A DNA stretch of 34,105 bases, taken from Betaproteobacteria bacterium UBA5216 (GTDB taxonomy: Bacteria; Pseudomonadota; Gammaproteobacteria; Burkholderiales; SG8-41). Location of the stretch: assembly GCA_002412495.1 (NCBI GenBank), contig DHVE01000088.1:1-34105 (forward strand), written 5' to 3'. Below, piece by piece: positions 1 to 8,198 of the stretch. The notes under the pieces are model-generated. The model saw only the letters and a list, made by a program, of their open reading frames with translations. It did no database searches and was not told the DNA's origin. Position 1 is the stretch's first letter. Every line of letters begins with the position of its first letter. A program made the translations under genes and the position numbers.

Positions 1-2
1 CG

Positions 3-464
3 GGACGACCCACAGCGGAGGTGTTGTGCGCGTGGGGGGGGGGGTTGCTCGTTTTTTGTGGGCGGGGGGAGCCGGTACGGCCCGGCGCCATGGGCGCGAT
101 TGGTTATTGCATGGGCGGGCGGCATGTGTTCCGCGTGATGGGGGCTTATCCGGATCGCTTTCGCGCGAGCGCGAGCCTGCATGGCTCGTTGATCGTGACC
201 GACGGTGCGGATTCGCCGCATTTCTCGGCGCTGAAAGGCGCGGGCGAGTTGTATTGTGGTCTGGCGGAAAAAGACCGGCACGCGCAGCCGGCGAAATTGA
301 AGGTGCTGCGTGAAGCGCCCTGGCAGCTCAAGTTCCATCACGAGCTGCACAACGGCGCGGATCACGGTTATGCCTTGCCCGACCGCGATGTGCATGACAA
401 GCAGGCCGCCAATCGCGATTGGGAAGTGATCTTCGGCATGTTCCGGCGTCAGATGCCGCTGTAG
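3..464 (+). CDS. Dienelactone hydrolase family protein, 5'-truncated
   Basis: This is the C-terminal part of an alpha/beta hydrolase of the dienelactone hydrolase family, cytosolic enzymes that open lactones such as carboxymethylenebutenolide with a Cys-Asp-His triad. The GYCMGGR segment (about 107-127) carries the nucleophilic cysteine, a GLAEKD segment (about 259-276) fits the acid loop, and a late HGYALPDRD segment carries the histidine. The N-terminal half lies outside the window. The frame is open to the left edge, but residues encoded before about position 85 do not resemble the family, and this stretch has an 11-G run (34-44) and a 6-T run (52-57). A sequencing or assembly frameshift there is likely. 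The stop lies 21 bases before the next gene's ATG, so the two are probably cotranscribed. The substrate is unknown. Confidence 0.8.
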   Translation, partial: GRPTAEVLCAWGGGLLVFCGRGEPVRPGAMGAIGYCMGGRHVFRVMGAYPDRFRASASLHGSLIVTDGADSPHFSALKGAGELYCGLAEKDRHAQPAKLKVLREAPWQLKFHHELHNGADHGYALPDRDVHDKQAANRDWEVIFGMFRRQMPL

Positions 465-485
465 CCGCCATAGAAAAGGGTGGCC

Positions 486-1241
486 ATGTTACTGAAAAAC
501 AAAATCGCGGTGATTGCTGGCGATGCTTACGGCGTGGGCCATGCCGCGGCGGCGTTGTTTGCGCGCGAAGGCGCCAGCGTGGTGTGCATCGACGACAACG
601 CCGGCTTCGAGAACGCGAAAACGCTGCGGCTGGGTGAACGGGAGGTGCCGTATTTTCATGCGGACGTAACCGACAGCAACCAGGTGCAGGCGGTGGCAAG
701 TGCCTGTGAGAAAATGCTGGCGCGGGTGGACATCCTGTTCAATATCGCCGGGCGCGGCGCGATCAGGCAGGCATTTGAAGCGACTACCGAAGAGACCTGG
801 GCAACCATGATCGGTCGCAACCTGACCGGCGGCTTTCTGTGCGGCAAATATTTTTTGCCGCTGATGAAAAACGCGGAGTCGGGTTCGATCATCAATCACG
901 GGTCAATCGACGGTTTTCTGGGCAATCCTTCCATTGCGGCGTATTCGGCGGCGAAGGGCGGCGTGATGCCGTTGAGTCATGTGATGGCGCACGATCTTTC
1001 GAAATACCGCATCCGTGTGAACAGCATTTCCACCGGCGGCATCCGGCCCACGCCGGCGCCGGGGTCGGTGCGGGACGAAGCACGCATAGCCGTGACCCCG
1101 TCGCAACGCATGGGCACGGCGGAAGATGTCGCAAAGGTGGCGTTGTTTCTGGCGTCTGATCTGGCGTCGTACGTGAACGGCGCCAATATCGTGTGCGACG
1201 GCGGCCGCACCACCATCACGCACGGTTGTTACGACGATTGA
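486..1241 (+). CDS. SDR family NAD(P)-dependent oxidoreductase
   Basis: A classical short-chain dehydrogenase/reductase of 251 residues, the usual family length, predicted to be cytosolic. The Rossmann glycine motif is slightly atypical (AGDAYGVG, residues 11-18, where TGxxxGxG is expected), and the NAG motif reads IAG. The catalytic Ser140, Tyr153 and Lys157 are present in GSIDG and YSAAK contexts. The ATG at 486 was chosen because an AAAAGGG Shine-Dalgarno-like stretch ends six bases before it; a GTG at 480 is in frame but overlaps that site. It follows the dienelactone hydrolase fragment closely, which suggests a shared transcript and a role in hydroxy- or keto-acid metabolism. The substrate cannot be inferred from sequence. 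Confidence 0.9.
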   Translation: MLLKNKIAVIAGDAYGVGHAAAALFAREGASVVCIDDNAGFENAKTLRLGEREVPYFHADVTDSNQVQAVASACEKMLARVDILFNIAGRGAIRQAFEATTEETWATMIGRNLTGGFLCGKYFLPLMKNAESGSIINHGSIDGFLGNPSIAAYSAAKGGVMPLSHVMAHDLSKYRIRVNSISTGGIRPTPAPGSVRDEARIAVTPSQRMGTAEDVAKVALFLASDLASYVNGANIVCDGGRTTITHGCYDD

Positions 1242-1391
1242 TAAAGCGTGCCGCATCCCTTGGTGACGCGCATCAAGGCGGATCGCGTTCGCGCACTGGG
1301 GCAGGGGGCAAGGGTTAAGGGTTAAGGCAGGCAGGGATCAAGCTGGAGTAGCGTTACCCGGCGCGGAGCTACAACCCGACGCGGCAGCCGA

Positions 1392-2642
1392 TTACGGTGC
1401 GATTTTCTTGTGCCGCGGCAATGTGAGCGCGAGCGGCAGTCCGATGCATCCGATCAGCAGCGAGGCCAGCAGCGACCACGTGTAGTTGCCGCTCATGTCG
1501 AACAAGCCGCCGCCGAGCCACCCGCCGATCGCCATGCCGGTGCTGGCCCCGACCATCTCGAAGGAATAGATCGAGCCCAACGGCGCCTTGGCGCCGAATA
1601 ACTGCCGGTTGATGATGGGGAAACCCACCATTTCGCCGCCATAGCACAGACCGAAAATGACGGCGAACAGGTAAAAGGCCCAGGCCTCGGTGGCAAAAAA
1701 TAGAATGATCACGGGCAGCGCCTGGCCGAGCAGCGATATGGTGAGTACCGTGCGCCCGCCCAGCCGTTCAGCGAGCACGGAGAATACAAATCGGCTTATT
1801 ACCGAGGTGCCGGCGATGGTCGCAAGCACACCGGCGGCTTCCACGCCGGGTATGCCCTTGAAGGTGGCCATTGATACAACATGGGCGAGAATAATCGCGT
1901 GCCCCATGCAACCGATGTGGTGAATACTCATGAGTTGCCATACGACGCGCTGGCGGAGGATCTCGCGTAGCCGAACCGGCACGGGCGCGACGGCGCCGGC
2001 CGCGAGTGGTTTTTCCGGGGGCGCGTCCTCCGCGCCATAGGCCGTCAGGCCCTTGTCGGACGGACGGTTGTAAATAAACAGCGAAAAAAATGCGAGGATG
2101 AAGCCCACTGTAATGCCGATGACCATGAAGGTATTTTGCCAGCCGCGGTTTTCGAGCATCCAGCGAAACAGCGGCGCGAAGATGACCGGGCCCAATCCTT
2201 GGGATGCCCAATAGACGCCGACGGCGATGCCCATGTGGCGATAAAACCAGCGGGTCATGATCACCGGGAGCAACACGCTGAATGCGGCGTGTCCCAGCGA
2301 GCCGACGAAAAAACCGTAGAACAAATAAAAGTGCCACAACTCCGTGATGGTGCCGAGCAGAACCGTGCCGGTGCCGATCAGGATCGAAGCGCCCAGCATC
2401 AGCATGCGGGCGCCGTAGCGGTCGCCCAGCCAGCCCATGAGCATCACGGCCGGCAGGCCGACGATAAATGCGAGCGAATAGGCGAACGATATGTCGCCGC
2501 GCTTCCAGCCGAAGGTGGTGACCAGCGGGTCGATGAAAACACCGAACGACGCGGAATCCGCACGGCTGACGATATTGAGTATGCATGCCGCGCCGAGCAC
2601 GACCCATGCATAGTGAAAAGCGTTTTTCTTGACGTGTGCCAC
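1392..2642 (-). CDS. MFS transporter, probable organic anion carrier
   Basis: A 416-residue inner-membrane carrier of the major facilitator superfamily with about twelve hydrophobic helices. The loop between helices 2 and 3 carries the MFS motif A variant GWLGDRYGAR, and a charged loop near the middle separates the two six-helix halves. The N-terminal pattern (HYAWVVL, then a short loop and FGVFIDPL) resembles the oxalate/formate antiporter and monocarboxylate carrier-like groups, so an organic acid is the likely cargo by inference. I prefer the GTG at 2642, preceded by GGAG about ten bases upstream. An ATG at 2705 would add 21 poorly conserved residues over a TACTATAC sequence that could instead be a -10 element. 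It is oriented against its left neighbour. Confidence 0.85.
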   Translation of the reverse strand: MAHVKKNAFHYAWVVLGAACILNIVSRADSASFGVFIDPLVTTFGWKRGDISFAYSLAFIVGLPAVMLMGWLGDRYGARMLMLGASILIGTGTVLLGTITELWHFYLFYGFFVGSLGHAAFSVLLPVIMTRWFYRHMGIAVGVYWASQGLGPVIFAPLFRWMLENRGWQNTFMVIGITVGFILAFFSLFIYNRPSDKGLTAYGAEDAPPEKPLAAGAVAPVPVRLREILRQRVVWQLMSIHHIGCMGHAIILAHVVSMATFKGIPGVEAAGVLATIAGTSVISRFVFSVLAERLGGRTVLTISLLGQALPVIILFFATEAWAFYLFAVIFGLCYGGEMVGFPIINRQLFGAKAPLGSIYSFEMVGASTGMAIGGWLGGGLFDMSGNYTWSLLASLLIGCIGLPLALTLPRHKKIAP

Positions 2643-2787
2643 GGACGAACCGCTCCCGATTATGTTCGCCGGGCAATTTTCAGTGCCGGCGCGGTATAGT
2701 AGCATTCAACCTTGACGGGGATGGCCAGGGTTCCATGCGGTGGTCGCCGATGAGGCGGCGGAATTTTACAGAGAGCGGTCAGGCGCG

Positions 2788-2967
2788 ATGTTGAAAACGC
2801 TGTTGATAATTGTGTTGTTGACCGGGTTGGCTGGATTGGCCGGCGTGGAATACTTTCATCACCGCGCCGATGGCCACGCCGCCGATGACTTGGTGTGCGC
2901 CGCACCGCATGTACGGATGGAGGGCGCGCGCGAGGTGCTGCGCGAGCACCTGCGGAGCCATCACTGA
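2788..2967 (+). CDS. Small single-pass membrane protein, unknown function
   Basis: An open frame of 59 residues begins with a positively charged tip and a hydrophobic helix (about residues 4-20, rich in Leu, Ile and Gly). A short hydrophilic tail with several His, Arg and Glu follows. This suggests a one-helix inner-membrane protein. The ATG at 2788 has an AGG about four bases upstream; a GTG at 2740 would add 16 residues. It is divergent from the MFS gene and converges on the dehydrogenase that ends at 3011. I recognise no family. The frame could be spurious, although the clean transmembrane segment argues for a real gene. Confidence 0.4.
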   Translation: MLKTLLIIVLLTGLAGLAGVEYFHHRADGHAADDLVCAAPHVRMEGAREVLREHLRSHH

Positions 2968-3010
2968 CTGTGGATTGCCGCCGTCTGTGGCGCGAAATCG
3001 TTCGGTGCGT

Positions 3011-3904
3011 TCAGCGTTTCCCCGGTGTCAAGGCCGAGCGCTGCTCGATCAAGGTAAAAATCACGCTGGTGTCCTTTTCGCCCAGCCCGGCGGCCAGTGC
3101 TGCCTGCTGATAATGTTGCGCCATGTTCGAGAAGCTCACGGGGACATGAAGTTCCTTTGCCATGGCGTGAAACGTGTCGAGGTCTTTGTTCATCAGCGCG
3201 ACCTTGAAGCCGGGCTCGAAGTTGCGCGGAATCAGCGCCCGGTCAACGCGCGGCAACGCATTGCTGTTACCGCTGCTTGATTTAACGATATCGGCCATGG
3301 TCTTCAGGTCGAGGCCGGCCTTGAGGCCAACGGCGAATCCTTCCATCATCGCGCAGGCGTTGACCGTGGACATCATGTTGTTGATCGCCTTGATGGTATT
3401 GCCCGCGCCGGCCGGACCCACGTGGTAAATGTTGGCGCCGATGGCGTTGAGGATCGGGCGCGCTTGTTCGAGTACTGCCGCGTCTCCGCCGGTCATGACC
3501 GCAAGCGTTGCCGCCGCGGCGCCGGTGACGCCACCGCTGACGGGCGCCTCCAGAAATTTCAAGCCGCGCGCCTTGGCGGCGGCCTCGATCTTGCGTGCAG
3601 TCGAAGGCAATACACTGCTTAGATCGATGAGCACCGCGCCCTTTTTGGCCGTCTCGATGGCGCCGCCGGCCGCGAGGTAAAACGGCTCGACCTCCGGCGA
3701 GCCCGGCAGGCTGGTCAGGACCATGTCCGCGTTCCTCATGGCATCGGCGGCCGACGACGCACCCCTGGCGCCAGCGGCGACGAGGTTTTCCATGGTCTTC
3801 GGGTTCATGTCGAACACCGTCATTGCATGGCCCTTTTTGAGGATATTCATTGCCATGGGGTTGCCCATGTTGCCGAGACCGATGAAGCCGATGGAAAGAG
3901 TCAT
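3011..3904 (-). CDS. NAD(P)-dependent beta-hydroxyacid dehydrogenase (3-hydroxyisobutyrate dehydrogenase family)
   Basis: A 297-residue cytosolic enzyme of the beta-hydroxyacid dehydrogenase family, which includes 3-hydroxyisobutyrate dehydrogenase, tartronate semialdehyde reductase and 6-phosphogluconate dehydrogenase relatives. It begins with the Rossmann motif GLGNMG (residues 9-14), carries the substrate-binding APVSGG segment around residue 123, and has the catalytic lysine at 172 in a GNTIKAINN context. The helical C-terminal domain is complete. The ATG at 3904 sits directly before the Rossmann strand and has AAGG seven bases upstream. An in-frame start at 3970 would add 22 arginine-rich residues unlike the family. 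It is divergent from the Bug gene beginning at 4024, so the roughly 120 bases between them probably hold promoters for both. The exact substrate is undetermined. Confidence 0.92.
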   Translation of the reverse strand: MTLSIGFIGLGNMGNPMAMNILKKGHAMTVFDMNPKTMENLVAAGARGASSAADAMRNADMVLTSLPGSPEVEPFYLAAGGAIETAKKGAVLIDLSSVLPSTARKIEAAAKARGLKFLEAPVSGGVTGAAAATLAVMTGGDAAVLEQARPILNAIGANIYHVGPAGAGNTIKAINNMMSTVNACAMMEGFAVGLKAGLDLKTMADIVKSSSGNSNALPRVDRALIPRNFEPGFKVALMNKDLDTFHAMAKELHVPVSFSNMAQHYQQAALAAGLGEKDTSVIFTLIEQRSALTPGKR

Positions 3905-4023
3905 GATGTGCCTTGTATGTGATTGCCAGCGGGCGCCGCGGGGACGCAGGAATAGGGCTCGCTGATTCATGGTAAATTTTGCGTCGCAAGCCTGTCAAGC
4001 CGAAACCCGGGAGCGGGACGAAG

Positions 4024-5052
4024 ATGAACATGACGACGAAGCGGCCCATGCAGCGGATTTTTTACATGGCGCAAAGGCGTGTGGGTGCGACCGGACGTCC
4101 TGTCGTGTTGTTCACGGCGCTGATGCTGATGTCGCACGCGGCCAATGTTTCAGCGCAAGTCTATCCGTCAAAACCGGTGCGCGTGGTCGTGGGTTTCGCG
4201 GGTGGCGGATCCACCGACATCATTGCGCGCCTGATGGCGCAGCGCTTCACCGAAAATCTCGGCCAGCCGTTCGTGGTGGAAAACCGCACGGGCGCCACCG
4301 GCGCGATTGCCGATGAACATGTGGCGCGAAGCGCGCCCGACGGCTACACGCTGCTGGTGAACGCCGGTTCCGCCGCCGTCATTCCAGCATTGCGCAAATT
4401 GCCGTACGAACTGCTGCGCGATCTGGCGCCGGTGTCACTGTTGGCCACCGTTCCCTTTATCGTGGTGGTACATCCGTCGTTGCCGGCGCGCACGATCACC
4501 GAACTGATAACGCTGGCGCGCAAGCAGCCGGGGAAGCTGAGTTACGGTTCGTCCGGTATCGCGGGCACGCATCATCTGGCGGGAGAGTTGTTCAATCAGA
4601 TGGCGAAGGTGGACATCGTTCACGTGCCCTTCAAGGGAGCGGCCGAAAACGTGGTCGCGACGGCCGCCGGTCAGATCGAGATGAGTTACGCCACGCCGCC
4701 GGCGGCACTGCCGCTGTTGCGCACGGGGCGGCTGCGCGCGCTGGCGATCACGGCGATGAAACGCTCGTCGCTGTTGCCGGAGTTGCCGACGCTGCATGAA
4801 GCGGGACTGGCCGGTTATGATCGTCCGAACTGGAACGGATTGCTTACCACGGCGGCAACGCCGCGAGACATCATTGCAAGGCTGAACGCCGCTGCCAAAT
4901 CCGCATTAAACTCGCAAGCGATACAGGATGGCTTCGCGGCGCAAGGCCTTGAAGTGGCGCCGTCGTCATCCGAAGAATTCGTGGCATTTATCAAGAAACA
5001 ACTCAGTGAAAACGCCAAGCTCGTCCGGTTGGCCGGCATCAAGGCGGATTAG
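4024..5052 (+). CDS. Bug family tripartite tricarboxylate transporter substrate-binding protein (1 of 10)
   Basis: A Bug/TctC-type solute-binding protein of 342 residues that would capture a small carboxylate or related solute in the periplasm. An unusually long N-terminal leader (about 45 residues with a hydrophobic core) ends in VSA just before QVYPSKP, a good signal peptidase I site. Family landmarks follow in order: VRVVVGFAGGGSTD, VVENRTGATG, PDGYTLL, the SSG-HLAGELF loop, HVPFKGA and LRALAITA. The ATG at 4024 (or 4030) lies behind a GGGAC-rich stretch; a TTG at 3979 is open but less likely. No TctA/TctB membrane subunits lie nearby. The ligand is unknown. Another Bug gene follows after a 146-base gap. 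Confidence 0.9.
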   Translation: MNMTTKRPMQRIFYMAQRRVGATGRPVVLFTALMLMSHAANVSAQVYPSKPVRVVVGFAGGGSTDIIARLMAQRFTENLGQPFVVENRTGATGAIADEHVARSAPDGYTLLVNAGSAAVIPALRKLPYELLRDLAPVSLLATVPFIVVVHPSLPARTITELITLARKQPGKLSYGSSGIAGTHHLAGELFNQMAKVDIVHVPFKGAAENVVATAAGQIEMSYATPPAALPLLRTGRLRALAITAMKRSSLLPELPTLHEAGLAGYDRPNWNGLLTTAATPRDIIARLNAAAKSALNSQAIQDGFAAQGLEVAPSSSEEFVAFIKKQLSENAKLVRLAGIKAD

Positions 5053-5090
5053 TGCGCGGCAGGGTGACGTGACGTTGGCGAAGGTGTTCT

Positions 5091-5121
5091 CTTAATTATC
5101 TTTTAAAAACAAAATGTTACG
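5091..5121 (+). promoter_or_regulatory. Conserved AT-rich upstream element, copy A
   Basis: An AT-rich stretch between two Bug genes, 78 bases before the second start. It contains CTTAA, then TTATCTTTTAAAAACA, a four-base variable patch, and GTTACG. The same series occurs at 20932-20963 upstream of another Bug gene with one inserted base and a few mismatches. The core TTTTAAAA is self-complementary. Such conservation outside coding sequence in GC-rich DNA suggests a regulator site, a promoter, or a duplication that carried the upstream region with the gene. The role is inferred only. Confidence 0.55.
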
Positions 5122-5198
5122 TTATTTGTGGGCAGGCGTTACCGTGGCTGCAGCGCTACGTTAATACGCCGCTCACGAGAACGCCCCTGAAAAGCGAA

Positions 5199-6248
5199 AT
5201 GGCAATGTGTTTTAATCTTGTGATGTTGGCGAAAATTTATTGCCGCGCTGCCCGCCGGTTCTTGATTGCTGTGCCGCTTGGATTGTCCATGCCTGCGGTG
5301 GCGCAATCGCCCTCGCCGGTCTCCGGCGCGACCACCGGCGCACCTTATCCCGCCAAGGCGATACGTTTTGTCGTGGGTTTCGCACCGGGCGGTCCCAACG
5401 ACACGCTCGCGCGGCTTATTGGTGCGCGGCTCACCGAAACGCTGGCCGTGCCGGTGACCGTTGATAACCGCCCCGGCGCGGACAGCATCATCGGTACTGA
5501 AATCGTCGCGCGCGCGCCCGCGGACGGCTACACCATCGGCATGTTGAGTTCGGGCGGCACGATACACCCCAACGTCTACACCAACATGCCCTATAACATC
5601 GGGAAGGACTTTTCGCCGGTTACCGTGCTGGCGGCAAGTACTTTTGTTGTGGTGGTGAATTCACGCGTGCCCGCGCAGACGATCAAGGAGCTGATCGCGC
5701 TGGCGAAGGCGAAGCCGGGCCAGTTGAATTTTGCCGGTTCCGGCGTGGGTGACACCATCCATCTCGCGGGCGAGCTGTTTAAATCGATGGCCGGTATCGA
5801 CATGCACCTCATTGCCTACAAGGGCGGCGCGCCCGCGATGACCGAAGTGCTTGGCGGGCAGGTCGAGATGATGTTCAGTCCCATGGGACTCGCGGTGCCG
5901 CACGTCAAGTCGGGCCGGCTGCGGCTGTTGGCGGTAACCAGCGCCACGCGCTGGCCCACGTTGCCGGATATACCCACCGTCGCGGAGGCCGGGGTGCCGG
6001 GTTACGAGGTCACCGGCTGGTATGGCGTACTCGCGCCGGGCGGCACGCCGCGTGCCCCTGTCGACCGGTTGAGTGGCGAGATTGCAAAATATCTCAAGCT
6101 GCCGGACACCCGGTCGAAGCTGCTCGCCATGGGCATGGATCCGATTGGCAACTCGCCGGATCAGATGGCGGCGCACATCCATGCGGAACTGGTCAAATGG
6201 GCCAAAGTCGCGAAGCTGGCGAAACTCTCGACCCGGTCGGTGTTTTAG
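5199..6248 (+). CDS. Bug family tripartite tricarboxylate transporter substrate-binding protein (2 of 10)
   Basis: A 349-residue periplasmic Bug protein. The N-terminus has a basic, hydrophobic leader (CRAARRFLIAVPLGLSMPAVAQ) with a likely cleavage after the VAQ region. A short Ser/Pro/Thr-rich linker precedes the APYPAKAIRFVVGF start of domain 1. FAPGGPNDT, VTVDNRPGAD, PADGYTIGM, HLAGELFKS and LIAYKGGAP match the family in order. The extreme C-terminus (KLAKLSTRSVF) departs from the usual A-I-K-P-E type ending, possibly from a late frameshift or simple divergence. Several ATGs (5199, 5205, 5223) could start it, and no strong ribosome site decides between them. The conserved element at 5091-5121 lies upstream. 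It converges on the hydrolase ending at 6294. Confidence 0.9.
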   Translation: MAMCFNLVMLAKIYCRAARRFLIAVPLGLSMPAVAQSPSPVSGATTGAPYPAKAIRFVVGFAPGGPNDTLARLIGARLTETLAVPVTVDNRPGADSIIGTEIVARAPADGYTIGMLSSGGTIHPNVYTNMPYNIGKDFSPVTVLAASTFVVVVNSRVPAQTIKELIALAKAKPGQLNFAGSGVGDTIHLAGELFKSMAGIDMHLIAYKGGAPAMTEVLGGQVEMMFSPMGLAVPHVKSGRLRLLAVTSATRWPTLPDIPTVAEAGVPGYEVTGWYGVLAPGGTPRAPVDRLSGEIAKYLKLPDTRSKLLAMGMDPIGNSPDQMAAHIHAELVKWAKVAKLAKLSTRSVF

Positions 6249-6293
6249 CGGGGCTTGCCGTATCGCGGCTGCGACTTGCGTTACTGGTGCGAA

Positions 6294-7136
6294 TTACGTG
6301 CGCAGGAAACGCTGCATGACGTCGATGAACTCCAGCGGATTATCGAGCGTGACGTGATGATCCGACGCGCGCACTTCAGCCACCTGCGTCTGCGGCGCCC
6401 GGGCGTGTATCCCCGTCATTACCTCCGGCGTGAATCGCGGGCTGTGTTCGCCGCCGCGGACCACCAGCGCGGGGATTTTGATTTTGTCCCATAGCGGCAT
6501 GCCGTCTATGCGCTGGAAGTTCGCATAGACGCCACGGTCGGCCTTATGGTGCCAACGCCCGTCTGCATTACGCCGGCTGCTGAACGTGGCCATGCGCTCC
6601 AGCACTTCAGGCGCGGCGATCTGTTTTTCGCCACCTTCGAGACGATAGCGCGCGATGAGTTCCTCGCGCGTCTCGTAACCCTTACTTGGCTTTTCGCCAA
6701 AGGCGCGCATGCGGGTGACGCGCTCCATCGGCATCAGCATGACGCTGTCGATAACGACCAGTGCGCCGACGCGGCCCGGATGCGTCGCGGCGTGTACCAG
6801 CGATACCATGCCGCCCATCGAATGGCCGACCAGCACGTAGTCGCGCAGATCGAGTTTTTCCACCAGGGCGTTGATGTCGTCGCTAAAGGATTTCCAGCAA
6901 TAGCTGGCGGGCTCTGCCCACGCGCTGTCGCCGTGTCCGCGCAAATCCACGGAATAGACATGATGGTCCGGCGTCAATCCCGGTGCGACATAATCGAACC
7001 AGTGCGCGTGCGCCGCGCCGCCATGCACGCAAAGCATCGGTCGTTTTCCTGACGTGCCGTAATCGAGATAGTGAAGCTTGACGCCGTTGACGTCGGCAAA
7101 ATGGCTGGTGCTGGCTGCGGCATTAAGATCGGTCAT
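6294..7136 (-). CDS. Alpha/beta fold hydrolase
   Basis: A 280-residue serine hydrolase of the alpha/beta fold, predicted to be cytosolic. It shows the oxyanion HGG segment (about residues 38-40), the DLRGHGDS turn after strand 4, and the nucleophile elbow GHSMGG with Ser106. A late ASDHHVTLD segment supplies the catalytic histidine. The acid residue may lie in the RGGEHSPRF loop, where Glu replaces the more common Asp. A cap-like insert spans roughly residues 140-200. The architecture resembles meta-cleavage product hydrolases and esterases, so C-C or ester bond hydrolysis are both possible. The ATG at 7136 is preferred; a TTG at 7151 would add five residues. It lies downstream of the PrpD-Bug pair on the same strand and may share its transcript. 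Confidence 0.88.
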   Translation of the reverse strand: MTDLNAAASTSHFADVNGVKLHYLDYGTSGKRPMLCVHGGAAHAHWFDYVAPGLTPDHHVYSVDLRGHGDSAWAEPASYCWKSFSDDINALVEKLDLRDYVLVGHSMGGMVSLVHAATHPGRVGALVVIDSVMLMPMERVTRMRAFGEKPSKGYETREELIARYRLEGGEKQIAAPEVLERMATFSSRRNADGRWHHKADRGVYANFQRIDGMPLWDKIKIPALVVRGGEHSPRFTPEVMTGIHARAPQTQVAEVRASDHHVTLDNPLEFIDVMQRFLRT

Positions 7137-7208
7137 GGGTGTTTCGCGCAAAGCGTGATAAAGGAAACGGCGGATTCTACGAGAAAATTCACCTTGCCGG
7201 CGCGCGCA

Positions 7209-8198
7209 TCAATCGGGTTTGATATTCGCCGCCACCAGCACCTGCCGCCAGCGCTCGACTTCGGCACGCAGCCATGCGCCGAGTTCTTCGGGGCTGGAGC
7301 CCACTGGAACCGCGCCTTGCGCCGCGAGACCTTGCTGAACTTCGGCGAGTTTCAACACGGCGCGAAAATCTTCCGCCAGTTTATTGATGATGGGGCGCGG
7401 GGTTTTGGCCGGCGCGAAAACAGCGAACCAGCCGCTCGCATCAAATTTCGGATAGCCCGACTCGGCGATGGTGGGCGTGTCGGGCAAGGCGGTGGATCGC
7501 TTGCTGCTGGTGACCGCCAGCGCGCGCATGCGATTTGCCCTGATCTGCGGCAGCGCAGCGATGAGATTGGTGATCGACGTTTCCACTTCGCCTGCGACCA
7601 GTGCCGTGACCGCCGGTCCCGCGCCTTTGTAGGGAATATGTGTGATGCTCACGCCCGCCTGCTGCTTGAACATCTCCATCGCGAGGTGGCCGGTGCCGCC
7701 GTTGCCGCTCGATGAATAATTGATGGCGCCGGGTCGCGATTTGGCGAGCGAGACAAACTCGCGCACGGTCTTCGCCGGTATCGACGGGTGAACCAGCAGT
7801 ACGTTGGCCGCGGTACCCAGCAGTGTCACGGGATCAAAGCTGCGCACCGGGTCGAACGGCAGTTTCGCGATCAACGAGGCGTTGACCGCATGCGTGCCGG
7901 TGGTAATCAGCAGCGTGTAACCGTCGACGGGCGCGCGCGCCACCACATCGGTACCGATGACCGTGCCACCGCCGGCGCGATTGTCGATCACCAGCGCGTG
8001 GCCCCAGCGCTCGAACAACCGCGCCGCGATCTGGCGCGCAATAATATCCGTGCCGCCGCCGGGCGGGTATGGCACCACCGCGCGTACGGCCGCATTGGGA
8101 AACGCCGCGGGTGATTCCGCCGCACGGGTGATGCCGGACGTGGCGCAACTGGTGAGCAGCGCGGCCAGCAGCAGCGTGTGCAGCGGCTTGTTACGCAT
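7209..8198 (-). CDS. Bug family substrate-binding protein, lipoprotein-type leader (3 of 10)
   Basis: A 329-residue Bug protein. Unlike most of its neighbours, its leader contains a good lipobox (LTSC, cysteine near residue 18) after MRNK and a Leu/Ala-rich core. It may therefore be lipidated and membrane-anchored rather than freely periplasmic. The mature part runs VRAVVPYPPGGGTD, LVIDNRAGGG, PVDGYTLL, the SSGNGGTGHLAMEMF loop and HIPYKGAGP, complete to the ANIKPD end. Its ATG at 8198 overlaps the last codons of the upstream MmgE/PrpD gene by eight bases, which indicates translational coupling and suggests that the two act on the same compound. An in-frame start at 8213 is also open. Confidence 0.9.
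   Translation of the reverse strand: MRNKPLHTLLLAALLTSCATSGITRAAESPAAFPNAAVRAVVPYPPGGGTDIIARQIAARLFERWGHALVIDNRAGGGTVIGTDVVARAPVDGYTLLITTGTHAVNASLIAKLPFDPVRSFDPVTLLGTAANVLLVHPSIPAKTVREFVSLAKSRPGAINYSSSGNGGTGHLAMEMFKQQAGVSITHIPYKGAGPAVTALVAGEVETSITNLIAALPQIRANRMRALAVTSSKRSTALPDTPTIAESGYPKFDASGWFAVFAPAKTPRPIINKLAEDFRAVLKLAEVQQGLAAQGAVPVGSSPEELGAWLRAEVERWRQVLVAANIKPD

Noticed and set aside
1310..1327. Telomere-like AAGGGTT tandem repeat (about 2.5 copies) after the SDR gene
   Set aside because: Too few copies, embedded in a generally G-rich stretch, with no matching repeat elsewhere in the window; probably chance.
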